Source: Mollicutes bacterium
Lineage (GTDB): Bacteria > Bacillota_I > Bacilli_A > RFN20 > CAG-826
Length of the DNA: 43,038 bases
Direction: 5' to 3'
Assembly (NCBI GenBank): GCA_022780025.1
Contig: JALEXS010000004.1
Location: 1-43,038 of the forward strand
The position numbers and the translations under genes were made by a program. Below are positions 17,211 through 25,901 of the stretch, piece after piece (position 1 is the stretch's first letter; each line of letters begins with the position of its first letter). A model generated the notes under the pieces. It saw only the letters and a list, made by a program, of their open reading frames with translations. It did no database searches and had not been told where the DNA came from.

Positions 17211-18131
17211 ATGAAGAATAAGAAGAAATTAATAAGAAAGAATAGAACTATATTATATGTTACTATTGCTTTAGCATTAGTTTCTTTAATGAGCGTTGGT
17301 TTTTCTAATTATATTATAGGATTAGAAAATAAATCTAAAGATATTACTACTAATATATCTACTGAAACTATTACTTATAAAACATTAATATTAGAAGCTA
17401 GTACTAATACTAAAAATATTACTGCTGATAGAAATAATAATAGTAGTACTACCGGTGGTAGTACTACTAATCCTCATGAATCTATTAGATCACCATATAC
17501 ATATTCTAATAAATATAGAAATAATAATGTATCTTTATTAAAAGAAGGTGATAATACTACTTCATTAGTAGCAACTATACCTTTTAATATTGATATTATA
17601 GCTAGTTATAATCCTGATGATACTACTAATGTTATTGATCTTAGACCAGATTCATTAGATGTTAGTTATAAGATTATAGATAGTAAAGATACTACTAATA
17701 CTACTAATTTAAATAATATTACTACTAGTGGTTCTAAATTTAGAAGTAATGGTGATTATAATTTATTTAATTTTAATATTACTACTGGTGGATTTAGTAA
17801 TGATAGATATACATTTGATAAAGATACTGATTTTGAGCCATATACAACTAGTAGTGGAACTACTTTAACTGGTTCTTATTATCATTGTAATAAAAAAATT
17901 AATATTGATATTAAATATGGTAGTTTCTTTAATTATGAATTACCTGATGATTTCTATAATAAGAAATTAGAAGATATTAAAAATGAATATTTAGCTAATA
18001 ATAAAACTAAAGATTATTTATTAGAATCAATAGATGAAGCATATACTGAATTATTAAATTCTTTCTACGAAAGAATTAATAATAAATCAATAGTATTTAC
18101 TTTTAAAGTAAATAAAGCAGGTATTACTTAA
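17211..18131 (+). CDS. SipW-class exported surface protein 6 (divergent)
   Basis: A 306-residue paralogue. The signal ends SVGFSNYIIG, with tyrosine in place of the usual tryptophan. The mature part is longer and unusually rich in Thr, Asn and Ser (for example NNSSTTGGSTTN). The motif survives as IKYGSFFNYELPDDFYNKKL, again with tyrosine for tryptophan. There is no ribosome-binding site before the ATG and codon use is simpler (ACT, AAT, AGT) than in proteins 1-5. A 12-bp hairpin follows directly at its stop codon. Confidence 0.7.
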   Translation: MKNKKKLIRKNRTILYVTIALALVSLMSVGFSNYIIGLENKSKDITTNISTETITYKTLILEASTNTKNITADRNNNSSTTGGSTTNPHESIRSPYTYSNKYRNNNVSLLKEGDNTTSLVATIPFNIDIIASYNPDDTTNVIDLRPDSLDVSYKIIDSKDTTNTTNLNNITTSGSKFRSNGDYNLFNFNITTGGFSNDRYTFDKDTDFEPYTTSSGTTLTGSYYHCNKKINIDIKYGSFFNYELPDDFYNKKLEDIKNEYLANNKTKDYLLESIDEAYTELLNSFYERINNKSIVFTFKVNKAGIT

Positions 18132-18162
18132 TTGATACACTTATTTAAAAAGTGTATCAATT
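18130..18162. terminator. Long perfect hairpin inside the surface operon
   Basis: A 12-bp perfect inverted repeat (aattgatacact / agtgtatcaatt, 9-base loop) begins in the stop codon of surface protein 6. It lacks a long T tract, so it may act as a partial terminator or mRNA stabiliser, setting the level of upstream genes relative to the next one. Confidence 0.5.
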
Positions 18163-18237
18163 AATAGATATACATATATAAATGTTTTAGGAATTATTAA
18201 TAATTATATTTAATTTATATTATAAGGAGAGAAAAAT

Positions 18238-19017
18238 ATGATTAAGAAAAGAAGTAAGATGAATAAGATCATCATGTGGGGATTAATAGCTACTGCTAGT
18301 GTATCCCTTGCTAGTGTTGGTTTTGCTAGTTGGGTTATTAATACTATAACACCTACTAACGGCGATAATGTTAAAGTAACTGTTGGTGAAGTTAAAAATA
18401 AATCTTTAATTGCAAAAGTTAATACAGAAGGAACAGATTTAAATGTCGCTTTTGATAACGATGCAGAAAAAGATACAACTGGTGGAAATTTTGTGAATGA
18501 TGATGGAAAAAAAGAAAAATTATCTTTCACAATTAAAACTACATTTGAAACTGGTGCAACTCAGATTTCTGATGTATTAGGTGGTGTTGATTTTGATTTT
18601 ACAGTTGGCACTGATTTACAAAAGTTAATTAATGCAAGTGATAGTACAGGTGCAACTAACTATATTAAAGCCCCATCATTTATTGGAACGGATAATAAAT
18701 CTACCATTAGATTTACTTGGACTGGAACCGCATGTAGTAGTACTGCTCTAGTTCCTGACAAAAGTGCTTATTTTTCAACTGGAATACAAACTAATTCTTC
18801 CGGTGCTGGAAAAACATTTTCATTTACTACAACATTTACATTTGAATGGGGCAGTGCATTTTTAAATGTAAATCCAAATAAAACTACAATAGGAAGTAGT
18901 GATAGTACAACCGCTTTAACTAGAAGCTCTTTAGAAACTAGACTTGCTGCCTTTAGAGCTGCTTATAATGATAAAGGTTCTTTCTTATCAGTTAAAATAA
19001 CACCAGTAGCAAAATAA
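18238..19017 (+). CDS. SipW-class exported surface protein 7
   Basis: A 259-residue protein with signal ending ASVGFASWVINT (about 25-36). The mature domain is more distant from proteins 1-5. It keeps FEWGSAFLNVNP but lacks the YYN element, and ends with ETRLAAFRAAYNDKGSFLSV, corresponding to the final helix and strand of the family. AAGGAGAG precedes the ATG. It lies directly before the signal peptidase gene. The lysine-rich start and absence of other membrane segments support export. Confidence 0.72.
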   Translation: MIKKRSKMNKIIMWGLIATASVSLASVGFASWVINTITPTNGDNVKVTVGEVKNKSLIAKVNTEGTDLNVAFDNDAEKDTTGGNFVNDDGKKEKLSFTIKTTFETGATQISDVLGGVDFDFTVGTDLQKLINASDSTGATNYIKAPSFIGTDNKSTIRFTWTGTACSSTALVPDKSAYFSTGIQTNSSGAGKTFSFTTTFTFEWGSAFLNVNPNKTTIGSSDSTTALTRSSLETRLAAFRAAYNDKGSFLSVKITPVAK

Positions 19018-19046
19018 TTTATTAACCTGTCTTACCTTATTTCATT

Positions 19047-20111
19047 ATGACTAGTATCGAGATTATTTCTTTAGTTGTTACTATTATATGTTTATTGAGT
19101 TTCTGTATTGTGTTTACATTTCTTTTTAGACACTACTATATTAGTAATATTAATGAAATTAATAATGGTCATAATGATGTTGATCTTTTAGAACTTGCTA
19201 AAGAAGAAGAAATTATTAATAAATCTAAGAAGAAGAGAGTAACTAATATCATCTCTAAAGTTATTAGTTACACTCTTCTTAGTGTAGTTTTAATTGGATT
19301 TGGAATTAGTGTATATTCTAGATTTGCTAATAATAACTTACTATTTGGTAATGAAGGATATGTAGTTATTAGTAGTGGATCAATGTCTAAAAGAAATGAA
19401 GTAAATACTTATTTAGATGAGTATCATCTAAATAATCAATTTAATACATATGATATTATTAATATTAGAAAATATAATAAACAAGAAGATGTTAAATTAT
19501 ATGATGTAATAGCTTTTAAAGGTGATGATGGTAATATCTATGTTCACCGTATTATTAGTATAGACACTAAAGATAATACTTATATTACTAGAGGTGATTC
19601 TAATAGTGCTAGTGATCCTAATCAATTATATAAAGGTAATTTAACATATAATAAGATAATAGGTTATTATACAGATAAGAAAATAGATACATTAGGTATA
19701 TTTGTTATATTTTTACAATCTAATAGTGGAATAATAACGATAGTATCGATTATATATTGCGTTATTATGTTTGATCATTTTAGAAATAAATATGATGAAG
19801 CAATATATAACCGACAAGAAAAATTAATAAAATTATTAGAATTTGATCTTAATAGTGATGATGAAGTAAGTAAATATACTTCATTAATAGAAGAAGAAAT
19901 ATTAATTTATAAAAATAATAAATATATCTTCTCTAATGGAGAATTAGTTGATATTAAGTTAAATATCACTGAATCTGAACTAAATGAATTAAAGAATATT
20001 AAACCATTAATAGATAATGAATTTAATATAAAAGAAGAAAAAGATAAAAAAGGAAATAATTTCTTTAATAAATTAAAGTCTAAATTTAATAAAGAAAATA
20101 AAGATAAATAA
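19047..20111 (+). CDS. SipW/ER-type signal peptidase I
   Basis: A 354-residue membrane signal peptidase of the archaeal/ER/SipW type, which uses a Ser-His rather than a Ser-Lys pair. Visible are hydrophobic segments at about 5-31 and 72-92, the serine box VVISSGSM (Ser112), histidine box IYVHRI (His167) in place of lysine, and TRGDSNSASD (Asp184, Asp190), then a C-terminal segment near 214-243 and a long charged cytosolic tail. That tail of about 110 residues and the first hydrophobic segment are additions to the usual compact SipW. It should cleave the nine SipW-class proteins encoded around it. No ribosome-binding site precedes the ATG. Confidence 0.88.
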   Translation: MTSIEIISLVVTIICLLSFCIVFTFLFRHYYISNINEINNGHNDVDLLELAKEEEIINKSKKKRVTNIISKVISYTLLSVVLIGFGISVYSRFANNNLLFGNEGYVVISSGSMSKRNEVNTYLDEYHLNNQFNTYDIINIRKYNKQEDVKLYDVIAFKGDDGNIYVHRIISIDTKDNTYITRGDSNSASDPNQLYKGNLTYNKIIGYYTDKKIDTLGIFVIFLQSNSGIITIVSIIYCVIMFDHFRNKYDEAIYNRQEKLIKLLEFDLNSDDEVSKYTSLIEEEILIYKNNKYIFSNGELVDIKLNITESELNELKNIKPLIDNEFNIKEEKDKKGNNFFNKLKSKFNKENKDK

Positions 20112-20140
20112 ATTAGTATCTAAATTATAGGAGAAAAATT

Positions 20141-21973
20141 ATGAAGACACATTTTACTAGGAAGAATTACATATTTATCGCTATCTCATATTTTTATATT
20201 TTGATGGCTTTATTTGCTGGATTAGCTCTTGATGCATCTAATCCTATCATGAAAAGTAATAATCCTATTCAAAAAATAGCTAATGCTTTTGGATTTCCTT
20301 TAATTAATCCAGGATTTGCAGGTTATGTATTACTTGCTTGTATTCTTATTTATTTATTATTATTTATTTCTAGTATTATATATGAAGTTAGATTAGCAAA
20401 ATATTATGAAGATAGAGTATTTTCTAAGAAATGGGTTATTACCTATACTTTAACTTTCTTCATTAGTTTTGGCTTATGTTTTGGTATTGGAATGGTTGCT
20501 CAATATCCATATAAAAGTGAATATATGATTAATTCACTTTTATATATGTTAGAGAGTTTATTTATTGGTTTATTAATATTTATTTTCTTAGGTTCTATTA
20601 TATTTAGTATTTGTTTAATATTTGTTAATTTTAAACATATTGATGAACCATTTAGATTCTTTGGTAGTAGAACAAAAGAATTAGAAGATAAAGAAAAAGA
20701 ACAAGAAGAAAAAGAACTTAAAGATTTAGATGATCAAGGTAATTTAGCTGCTAGTTTTGGTGAAAGTAATGTTGATAGTAATGGTAATCCTATTAATGGT
20801 GTAGGAACTGGTACTGGAGTAGGTAACGCTAGTGGAGTAGGAGCTAATTCTAATTTTGATGAATTAAATAAAGAAAAAGAAAAGATCTTCCCAGGACTTT
20901 GTTCAATTGATTTAATTAATGAATCATATAGAGAAAAAGATTATGCTGATGATAATATCACATTAGACGAATTATGTAATAGATTTAGATTATATTTAGC
21001 TAAAGTAGAGAAATTATATTTTGATATTAATACAATTAGAGCATTTATTAGTGGTTTAGCTAGTTCTAGACTTATTATCTTAGAAGGTCTTAGTGGTACT
21101 GGTAAATCTAGTTTAGCTCGTTATTTTAGTGAATTTATATCTCAAGAATCTTTCTTTGAAGCTGTACAAGCTACTTGGAGAGACCGCACTAATTTATTAG
21201 GTTATTATAATGATTTCTCTAAGACTTATAATGAAACTGAATTCTTAAAGAGATTATATGATGCTACATTTAAACCAAATGAAGTTAATATTATGGTTTT
21301 AGATGAAGTTAATATTTCTCGAGTTGAATATTATTTTGCAGATTTCTTATCTATTATGGAATATCCTAGTGATAAATGGGCATTAAAAATTATGAATCTT
21401 CCTTATGACTTTATTGCTCCTAATCATCTTGAAGATGGTATATTACATATTCCTACTAATACATGGTTTATTGGTACTGCTAATAAAGATGATTCTACTT
21501 ATACTATTACTGATAAAGTTTATGACCGTGCTATTACAATTAGTTTTGATGACCGTAATGAACCATTTGAAGTAAAAGAAGATGTTAATAAGATTGTTAT
21601 TAGCTTTAATCATTTAATGGATTTATTTAATGAAGCTATTAATAAAGAAGAAAATAAATTAACTAAAGAAGAATTAGAGAAATTTAATATTATTACTAAT
21701 TACGTTTATGAAACATTTGATTTAACATTTGGTAACCGTATTATGCACCAAATTGAAATATTAGTACCAACTTACTATGAATGTGGTGGTAGTAAACTTG
21801 ATGCTTTAGACTTTATGTTCTCTAGAAAAGTTATTTCTAAACTTGAAGGTCGATTTGAAGATTATATTAAAAGTGGATTAATTAATTTAAAGAAATTAAT
21901 TATTAAAACTTATGGAGATAATGAATTTAAATTAACTAATCACGCTATTGATAAATTATTAAAGAAATTATAA
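20141..21973 (+). CDS. Membrane-anchored McrB-like AAA+ ATPase
   Basis: A 610-residue protein. Four hydrophobic segments (about 10-31, 60-82, 99-120 and 138-163) are followed by a charged coiled stretch (LEDKEKEQEEKELKDLDD), a Gly/Asn linker and an AAA+ module of the McrB/MoxR kind: Walker A GLSGTGKSS (316-324), Walker B IMVLDEVN (384-391), sensor 1 FIGTAN (443-448) and KVYDRA with the arginine near 463. McrB normally powers McrC nuclease in restriction. Here it is tied to the membrane, has no DNA-binding N-terminus and follows a signal peptidase gene, so a chaperone or remodelling role in surface assembly is more likely (inference). AGGAGAAA precedes the ATG. Confidence 0.8.
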   Translation: MKTHFTRKNYIFIAISYFYILMALFAGLALDASNPIMKSNNPIQKIANAFGFPLINPGFAGYVLLACILIYLLLFISSIIYEVRLAKYYEDRVFSKKWVITYTLTFFISFGLCFGIGMVAQYPYKSEYMINSLLYMLESLFIGLLIFIFLGSIIFSICLIFVNFKHIDEPFRFFGSRTKELEDKEKEQEEKELKDLDDQGNLAASFGESNVDSNGNPINGVGTGTGVGNASGVGANSNFDELNKEKEKIFPGLCSIDLINESYREKDYADDNITLDELCNRFRLYLAKVEKLYFDINTIRAFISGLASSRLIILEGLSGTGKSSLARYFSEFISQESFFEAVQATWRDRTNLLGYYNDFSKTYNETEFLKRLYDATFKPNEVNIMVLDEVNISRVEYYFADFLSIMEYPSDKWALKIMNLPYDFIAPNHLEDGILHIPTNTWFIGTANKDDSTYTITDKVYDRAITISFDDRNEPFEVKEDVNKIVISFNHLMDLFNEAINKEENKLTKEELEKFNIITNYVYETFDLTFGNRIMHQIEILVPTYYECGGSKLDALDFMFSRKVISKLEGRFEDYIKSGLINLKKLIIKTYGDNEFKLTNHAIDKLLKKL

Positions 21974-22007
21974 GGATTATATTTATTATTAATTAATTAT
22001 TTAATTT

Positions 22008-23468
22008 ATGAGAAAAGTAGAGACGTATTTAAAAGAATTTAATAATAAGATTATTAGAATTATTAATTCTAATAATTCTTTTACGTCTTTATATAATTAT
22101 TTAGAATTAGATAAAATTAAATTTAATAAAACATATGATTATGAAGAAACATTATCTAGATTATTAGTTATTAAAGATTTAATTAATAAGATTAGTAGTA
22201 TTATATATAAACCTCATATTAAAGTAGATACTAATGAAATTATTCTTCGTAGTGAATTAGCTAATAAATTATCTAATGAGTCTTTTTTAAAAACTACTAA
22301 AGATTCTAGATTATGGAAATATAAAAATAATGAATTAACTCCTGAATATGTTTATAGTATTGAAAATATTGATACTATCTTAACTTATGAAAATAGATTT
22401 ATATCTTTATTAATTTCATTAATTTATGATGAATTAGATGAAATTAATGTCTTAATAGAACCTTTAATTGAATCTTTATTAGAGAAATATGAAATAAGTG
22501 ATATTACTTATGGAGAATATTCTATCTTTAAAGAATTTAATAATTATGGTTATCCTTATAAAAATGTATTTAGTGAATCTAAATCTAACTCTAATAAAGT
22601 ATATAATTTAGCTAGATCTTTATTAAAAAGAATAAAGATCTTAATGAATACAGAATTCTATAAAATTAATATTAAACATAAATTAGATAAGAATGTATTA
22701 CCTACTAATATATTAATACATGATGATCTATATGCTTATTGTTATAAATTTTATAAGAATAATTATTTATCTAATTCAAATATTGAATTAGATAATAATA
22801 CATTAGATACATATTATTATAATTATGTATTAATATCTTTTATTAAGTATTTATCAATATTAAATATAGGTAAAACTAAAGCTAGTTTTTTAACTTCATT
22901 TAATATTGATAATAACTATCGAATTAGATTTAAGATGTTTTCTTTTAAAAAAGGAGTATTCTCTTATATTATTAAAGAAGATAATGATAATTTAGGTTTT
23001 ATAATTGAAACTAGATTTATTGATAATAAAGTTAAAACTAATTCTAAAGTAAATAAAGATAAATCATCTTTATATTATATTAAATCTATATATTCATATA
23101 ATAATGATAACTATCCATTAATTAAATCTTATTTAAATAATAAATTAAATATAGAATATTATGATAATGTTATCTTATTTACTCATATGAATTTGGTAAG
23201 AAGATATGATAATGTCGCTACATTATCATATTATAAAGATAATCATCAGTTATTATTTAAAAATATTATTAATTCATTATCAATGTTATTTGATAGTGAT
23301 CACTTAATATATGAATCAAAGTGTCCTGTATGTGGTAAACATAATATTACATATGATGGATATAATTATATTTGTAATGATTGTGGATCAATATTTTCTT
23401 TATTTAATTCAAAAAAAGAAAATAACAAAGAATTATTATGGATAAAATCTTTTAGAAAGGAGAATTAG
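22008..23468 (+). CDS. DUF2357 (McrC-like) protein with C-terminal zinc ribbon
   Basis: A 486-residue protein. TPEYVYSIENIDTILTYENR followed by FISLLISLIYDEL is typical of DUF2357 proteins, which accompany McrB-like ATPases and are related to McrC. The C-terminus holds a zinc ribbon, CPVC (Cys439, Cys442) and CNDC (Cys456, Cys459). I cannot make out an intact PD-(D/E)XK catalytic set; GFIIETRF is the nearest candidate. It has no membrane segment. It lies 34 bases after the AAA+ gene without a ribosome-binding site, so translation may be coupled. Most likely the partner of that ATPase; whether it is a nuclease is open. Confidence 0.65.
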   Translation: MRKVETYLKEFNNKIIRIINSNNSFTSLYNYLELDKIKFNKTYDYEETLSRLLVIKDLINKISSIIYKPHIKVDTNEIILRSELANKLSNESFLKTTKDSRLWKYKNNELTPEYVYSIENIDTILTYENRFISLLISLIYDELDEINVLIEPLIESLLEKYEISDITYGEYSIFKEFNNYGYPYKNVFSESKSNSNKVYNLARSLLKRIKILMNTEFYKINIKHKLDKNVLPTNILIHDDLYAYCYKFYKNNYLSNSNIELDNNTLDTYYYNYVLISFIKYLSILNIGKTKASFLTSFNIDNNYRIRFKMFSFKKGVFSYIIKEDNDNLGFIIETRFIDNKVKTNSKVNKDKSSLYYIKSIYSYNNDNYPLIKSYLNNKLNIEYYDNVILFTHMNLVRRYDNVATLSYYKDNHQLLFKNIINSLSMLFDSDHLIYESKCPVCGKHNITYDGYNYICNDCGSIFSLFNSKKENNKELLWIKSFRKEN

Positions 23469-23472
23469 TTAT

Positions 23473-24279
23473 ATGGATAATCAAGAATTTAAAATAAATA
23501 ACGAAGATGTTAGTGAATTAGATACTAAATTAGAAACTCCTATTCAAGTAGATTATGTTATTGAAATTAAAGATTTATTTAAAAGTTATGGTAAAAAAGA
23601 AGTTTTAAAAGGCCTTAATTTAGAAGTTAAAAAAGGAGAAGTATTTGGTTTTATTGGTAAAAATGGTATTGGTAAATCAACTACTATCGACTGTATTGTT
23701 GGGCTTAAAGACTATGATTCAGGTCATATTTTAATATGTGGAAAAGATAATAAACGTGATGATTTAGAAACTAAAAGTATGATAGGGTATGTTCCTAGTG
23801 AACCAGTAACTTATGAAAATATGACTGGAAATGAATATTTACAGTTTATAGCTAGTTCATATAATATGATTCAAGCAAGTTTTAATAATAATTATAATTT
23901 CTTAGTTAAGAAATTTAATATGAATACGATTGATATGAACCGTAAGATTAAAGAATATAGTCATGGTATGAAACAAAAGATATGTTTGATGGCTAGTTTA
24001 ATTCATAATCCTAAAATATGGATATTAGATGAACCTACAGTAGGATTAGATATTATGGTTTATGAAGTATTACTTAAAATGATTAAAGATTTTGCTAGTT
24101 TTGGTAAAACTGTCTTTGTTACTACTCATAATATTGAACTTGTTAGTAAAGTTTGTGATAGAGTAGCAATTATTAATGATGGAAAAGTAGTAGAACTAAT
24201 TGATTTTAATAAAGAGCCTCTTAAACGTCGTGATTTAAATAAGATCTTCTTTAAGATATATGGAGAAACTTTAAGGTAA
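23473..24279 (+). CDS. ABC transporter ATP-binding protein
   Basis: A 268-residue ABC ATPase with a 25-residue acidic N-terminal extension ahead of the domain. Walker A GKNGIGKST (62-70), signature YSHGMKQK (162-169), Walker B IWILDEPTVGLD (182-193) and switch His219 (TTHN) are intact, and the sequence resembles BcrA/YxlF-type exporters (GYVPSEP, MTGNEYLQF). It acts on the cytosolic side with the membrane protein encoded eight bases downstream. AAAGGAG, inside the end of the previous gene, serves the start. Substrate unknown; the context suggests a component of the surface system. Confidence 0.92.
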   Translation: MDNQEFKINNEDVSELDTKLETPIQVDYVIEIKDLFKSYGKKEVLKGLNLEVKKGEVFGFIGKNGIGKSTTIDCIVGLKDYDSGHILICGKDNKRDDLETKSMIGYVPSEPVTYENMTGNEYLQFIASSYNMIQASFNNNYNFLVKKFNMNTIDMNRKIKEYSHGMKQKICLMASLIHNPKIWILDEPTVGLDIMVYEVLLKMIKDFASFGKTVFVTTHNIELVSKVCDRVAIINDGKVVELIDFNKEPLKRRDLNKIFFKIYGETLR

Positions 24280-24286
24280 TTAATTT

Positions 24287-25900
24287 ATGTTAATTGAATT
24301 AATGTATAAAGAATTTAAAAATGAATTAAATATAACTAGTGAAAATAAAGTTATAAGATTTTTTAGTATTCTTTTTAAATTAATTTTTATAGGTTTATTT
24401 ATTACTTTAGAAGTATTTATTTTCTTATCGCTTGATAAGAAAATAACTAAATATTCGGGTTTCGGTAGTTATGATTTTTTAATATTCTTCTTATTTATCA
24501 TGTTAATAATAGGAATATTTTCTAGCTTAATAAAAGCTAGAAAAGTATTATTTAATAAATTAGATAGTACTATTTTATTTACTTTACCGATATCTAATTC
24601 AACATTAGTATTTTCTAAAATAATATTTATATATATTAAGAGTGTATTATTAAATTTAATTATATCTACTCCATTACTTATTAGTTATGGTAGTAGTCGT
24701 GGATTTATGCCTTATTACTATATATTTAGTTTATTATATCCATTTATTATATCTTTATTTATTATTGGAGTTACTTTAATATTATTAGTTCCTTATGAAT
24801 ATTTATATAAATTAATTAAATTAAATGATTATGTTCAGTTTATATTAGCTTCATTACTTGCAATATCTTTATGTTTTATTTATAAATATGTCTTAGAGTT
24901 ATTTTTAAATGCTTTAAATGGATCAAGTATTGGAGGTGTATTCTCTAAGAAATTTATTAGTTTATTACATGATAATGTTAAATATTTATATCCTATTAAT
25001 AATATATTTGATTCCTATATTAAATCTATAAATAGACTTAGTAATACTTGTTTCTTTATAGGTGGATCTATAGTTATATTTGTTATAGGATGGAATATTA
25101 CAACATACTACTATAATAAACTTAATAAGAATGAATTAAATTTCTCTAGATTAAATCTACATAATAAAGAAAAAGAGATTAAAGTTATATCTCCTTTTAA
25201 AGCATTAATTAAAAAAGAATTAGTATTATTATTTAAAGATTCTACTAATATATTTTCTTATACTGCTTTATTAATTATGGCTCCTTTTTTAAGTTTTGTT
25301 GTTATATCTAGTTTAAATGAAATAATGTATAAATCTTTAAAAGGTTTTATTATTTATTTCCCTGAGTTAATTAATTCTCTTAATATATGTTTAATTTTAT
25401 TATTTAGTGGTGTAATTAACGCTAGTGCTAGTTTATCTATTTCTCGAGAGGAAAAAGCTAAACAAATAATTAAATATATACCTATTAGTCCTATTAAACA
25501 GATATTTATTAAGATATTAATACCATTTATCTTAAGTAGTGCATCTTTATTAATTAGTGATATTATTTTAGTAAGTTTAGGTGTTATTAGTAAAACATGT
25601 TTTATTACTAGCTTAATTATTGGTTTATTATTAATATTATTTACTAATATATTTGGGGTATATTCAGATATGTATGATTTATCTAATAATAAGATTAAGA
25701 TTAAATCATTAGTAAATATTATTAATATATCTTATCCATTTATTTTATTTATGATTGAATTCTTATTAAGTTATTTAAAACTTAATAAGTATCTTATTAA
25801 TGTAATTATTATCTTATTATCTATTATTTTAATAATACCTTTATTTATTAAAATAAGAAGTAGAATTAAGAAAGCATTTTATAAAATGGAGGTAAATTAA
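24287..25900 (+). CDS. ABC-2 type exporter membrane subunit
   Basis: A 537-residue polytopic protein with about twelve hydrophobic segments arranged in two halves, with a cytosolic loop in between (NKEKEIKVISPFKALIKKEL). The second half has ABC-2-like SISREEKAKQIIKYIPISP, the coupling region of this kind of exporter. It pairs with the ATPase just upstream. The ATG follows a weak AAGG only. Probably moves a lipid-linked or protein substrate, or regulates lipoprotein release; the sequence does not say which. Confidence 0.8.
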   Translation: MLIELMYKEFKNELNITSENKVIRFFSILFKLIFIGLFITLEVFIFLSLDKKITKYSGFGSYDFLIFFLFIMLIIGIFSSLIKARKVLFNKLDSTILFTLPISNSTLVFSKIIFIYIKSVLLNLIISTPLLISYGSSRGFMPYYYIFSLLYPFIISLFIIGVTLILLVPYEYLYKLIKLNDYVQFILASLLAISLCFIYKYVLELFLNALNGSSIGGVFSKKFISLLHDNVKYLYPINNIFDSYIKSINRLSNTCFFIGGSIVIFVIGWNITTYYYNKLNKNELNFSRLNLHNKEKEIKVISPFKALIKKELVLLFKDSTNIFSYTALLIMAPFLSFVVISSLNEIMYKSLKGFIIYFPELINSLNICLILLFSGVINASASLSISREEKAKQIIKYIPISPIKQIFIKILIPFILSSASLLISDIILVSLGVISKTCFITSLIIGLLLILFTNIFGVYSDMYDLSNNKIKIKSLVNIINISYPFILFMIEFLLSYLKLNKYLINVIIILLSIILIIPLFIKIRSRIKKAFYKMEVN

Positions 25901-25901
25901 T

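Noticed and set aside
13008-19017. Naming the array proteins TasA or camelysin
   Set aside because: Only the signal-peptide type is shared; the mature domains do not show a match I can recognise.
20141-23468. A classical McrBC restriction system
   Set aside because: The ATPase has four membrane segments and no DNA-binding N-terminus, the partner lacks a clear nuclease motif, and the genes are embedded in an export locus. Kept only as an alternative.
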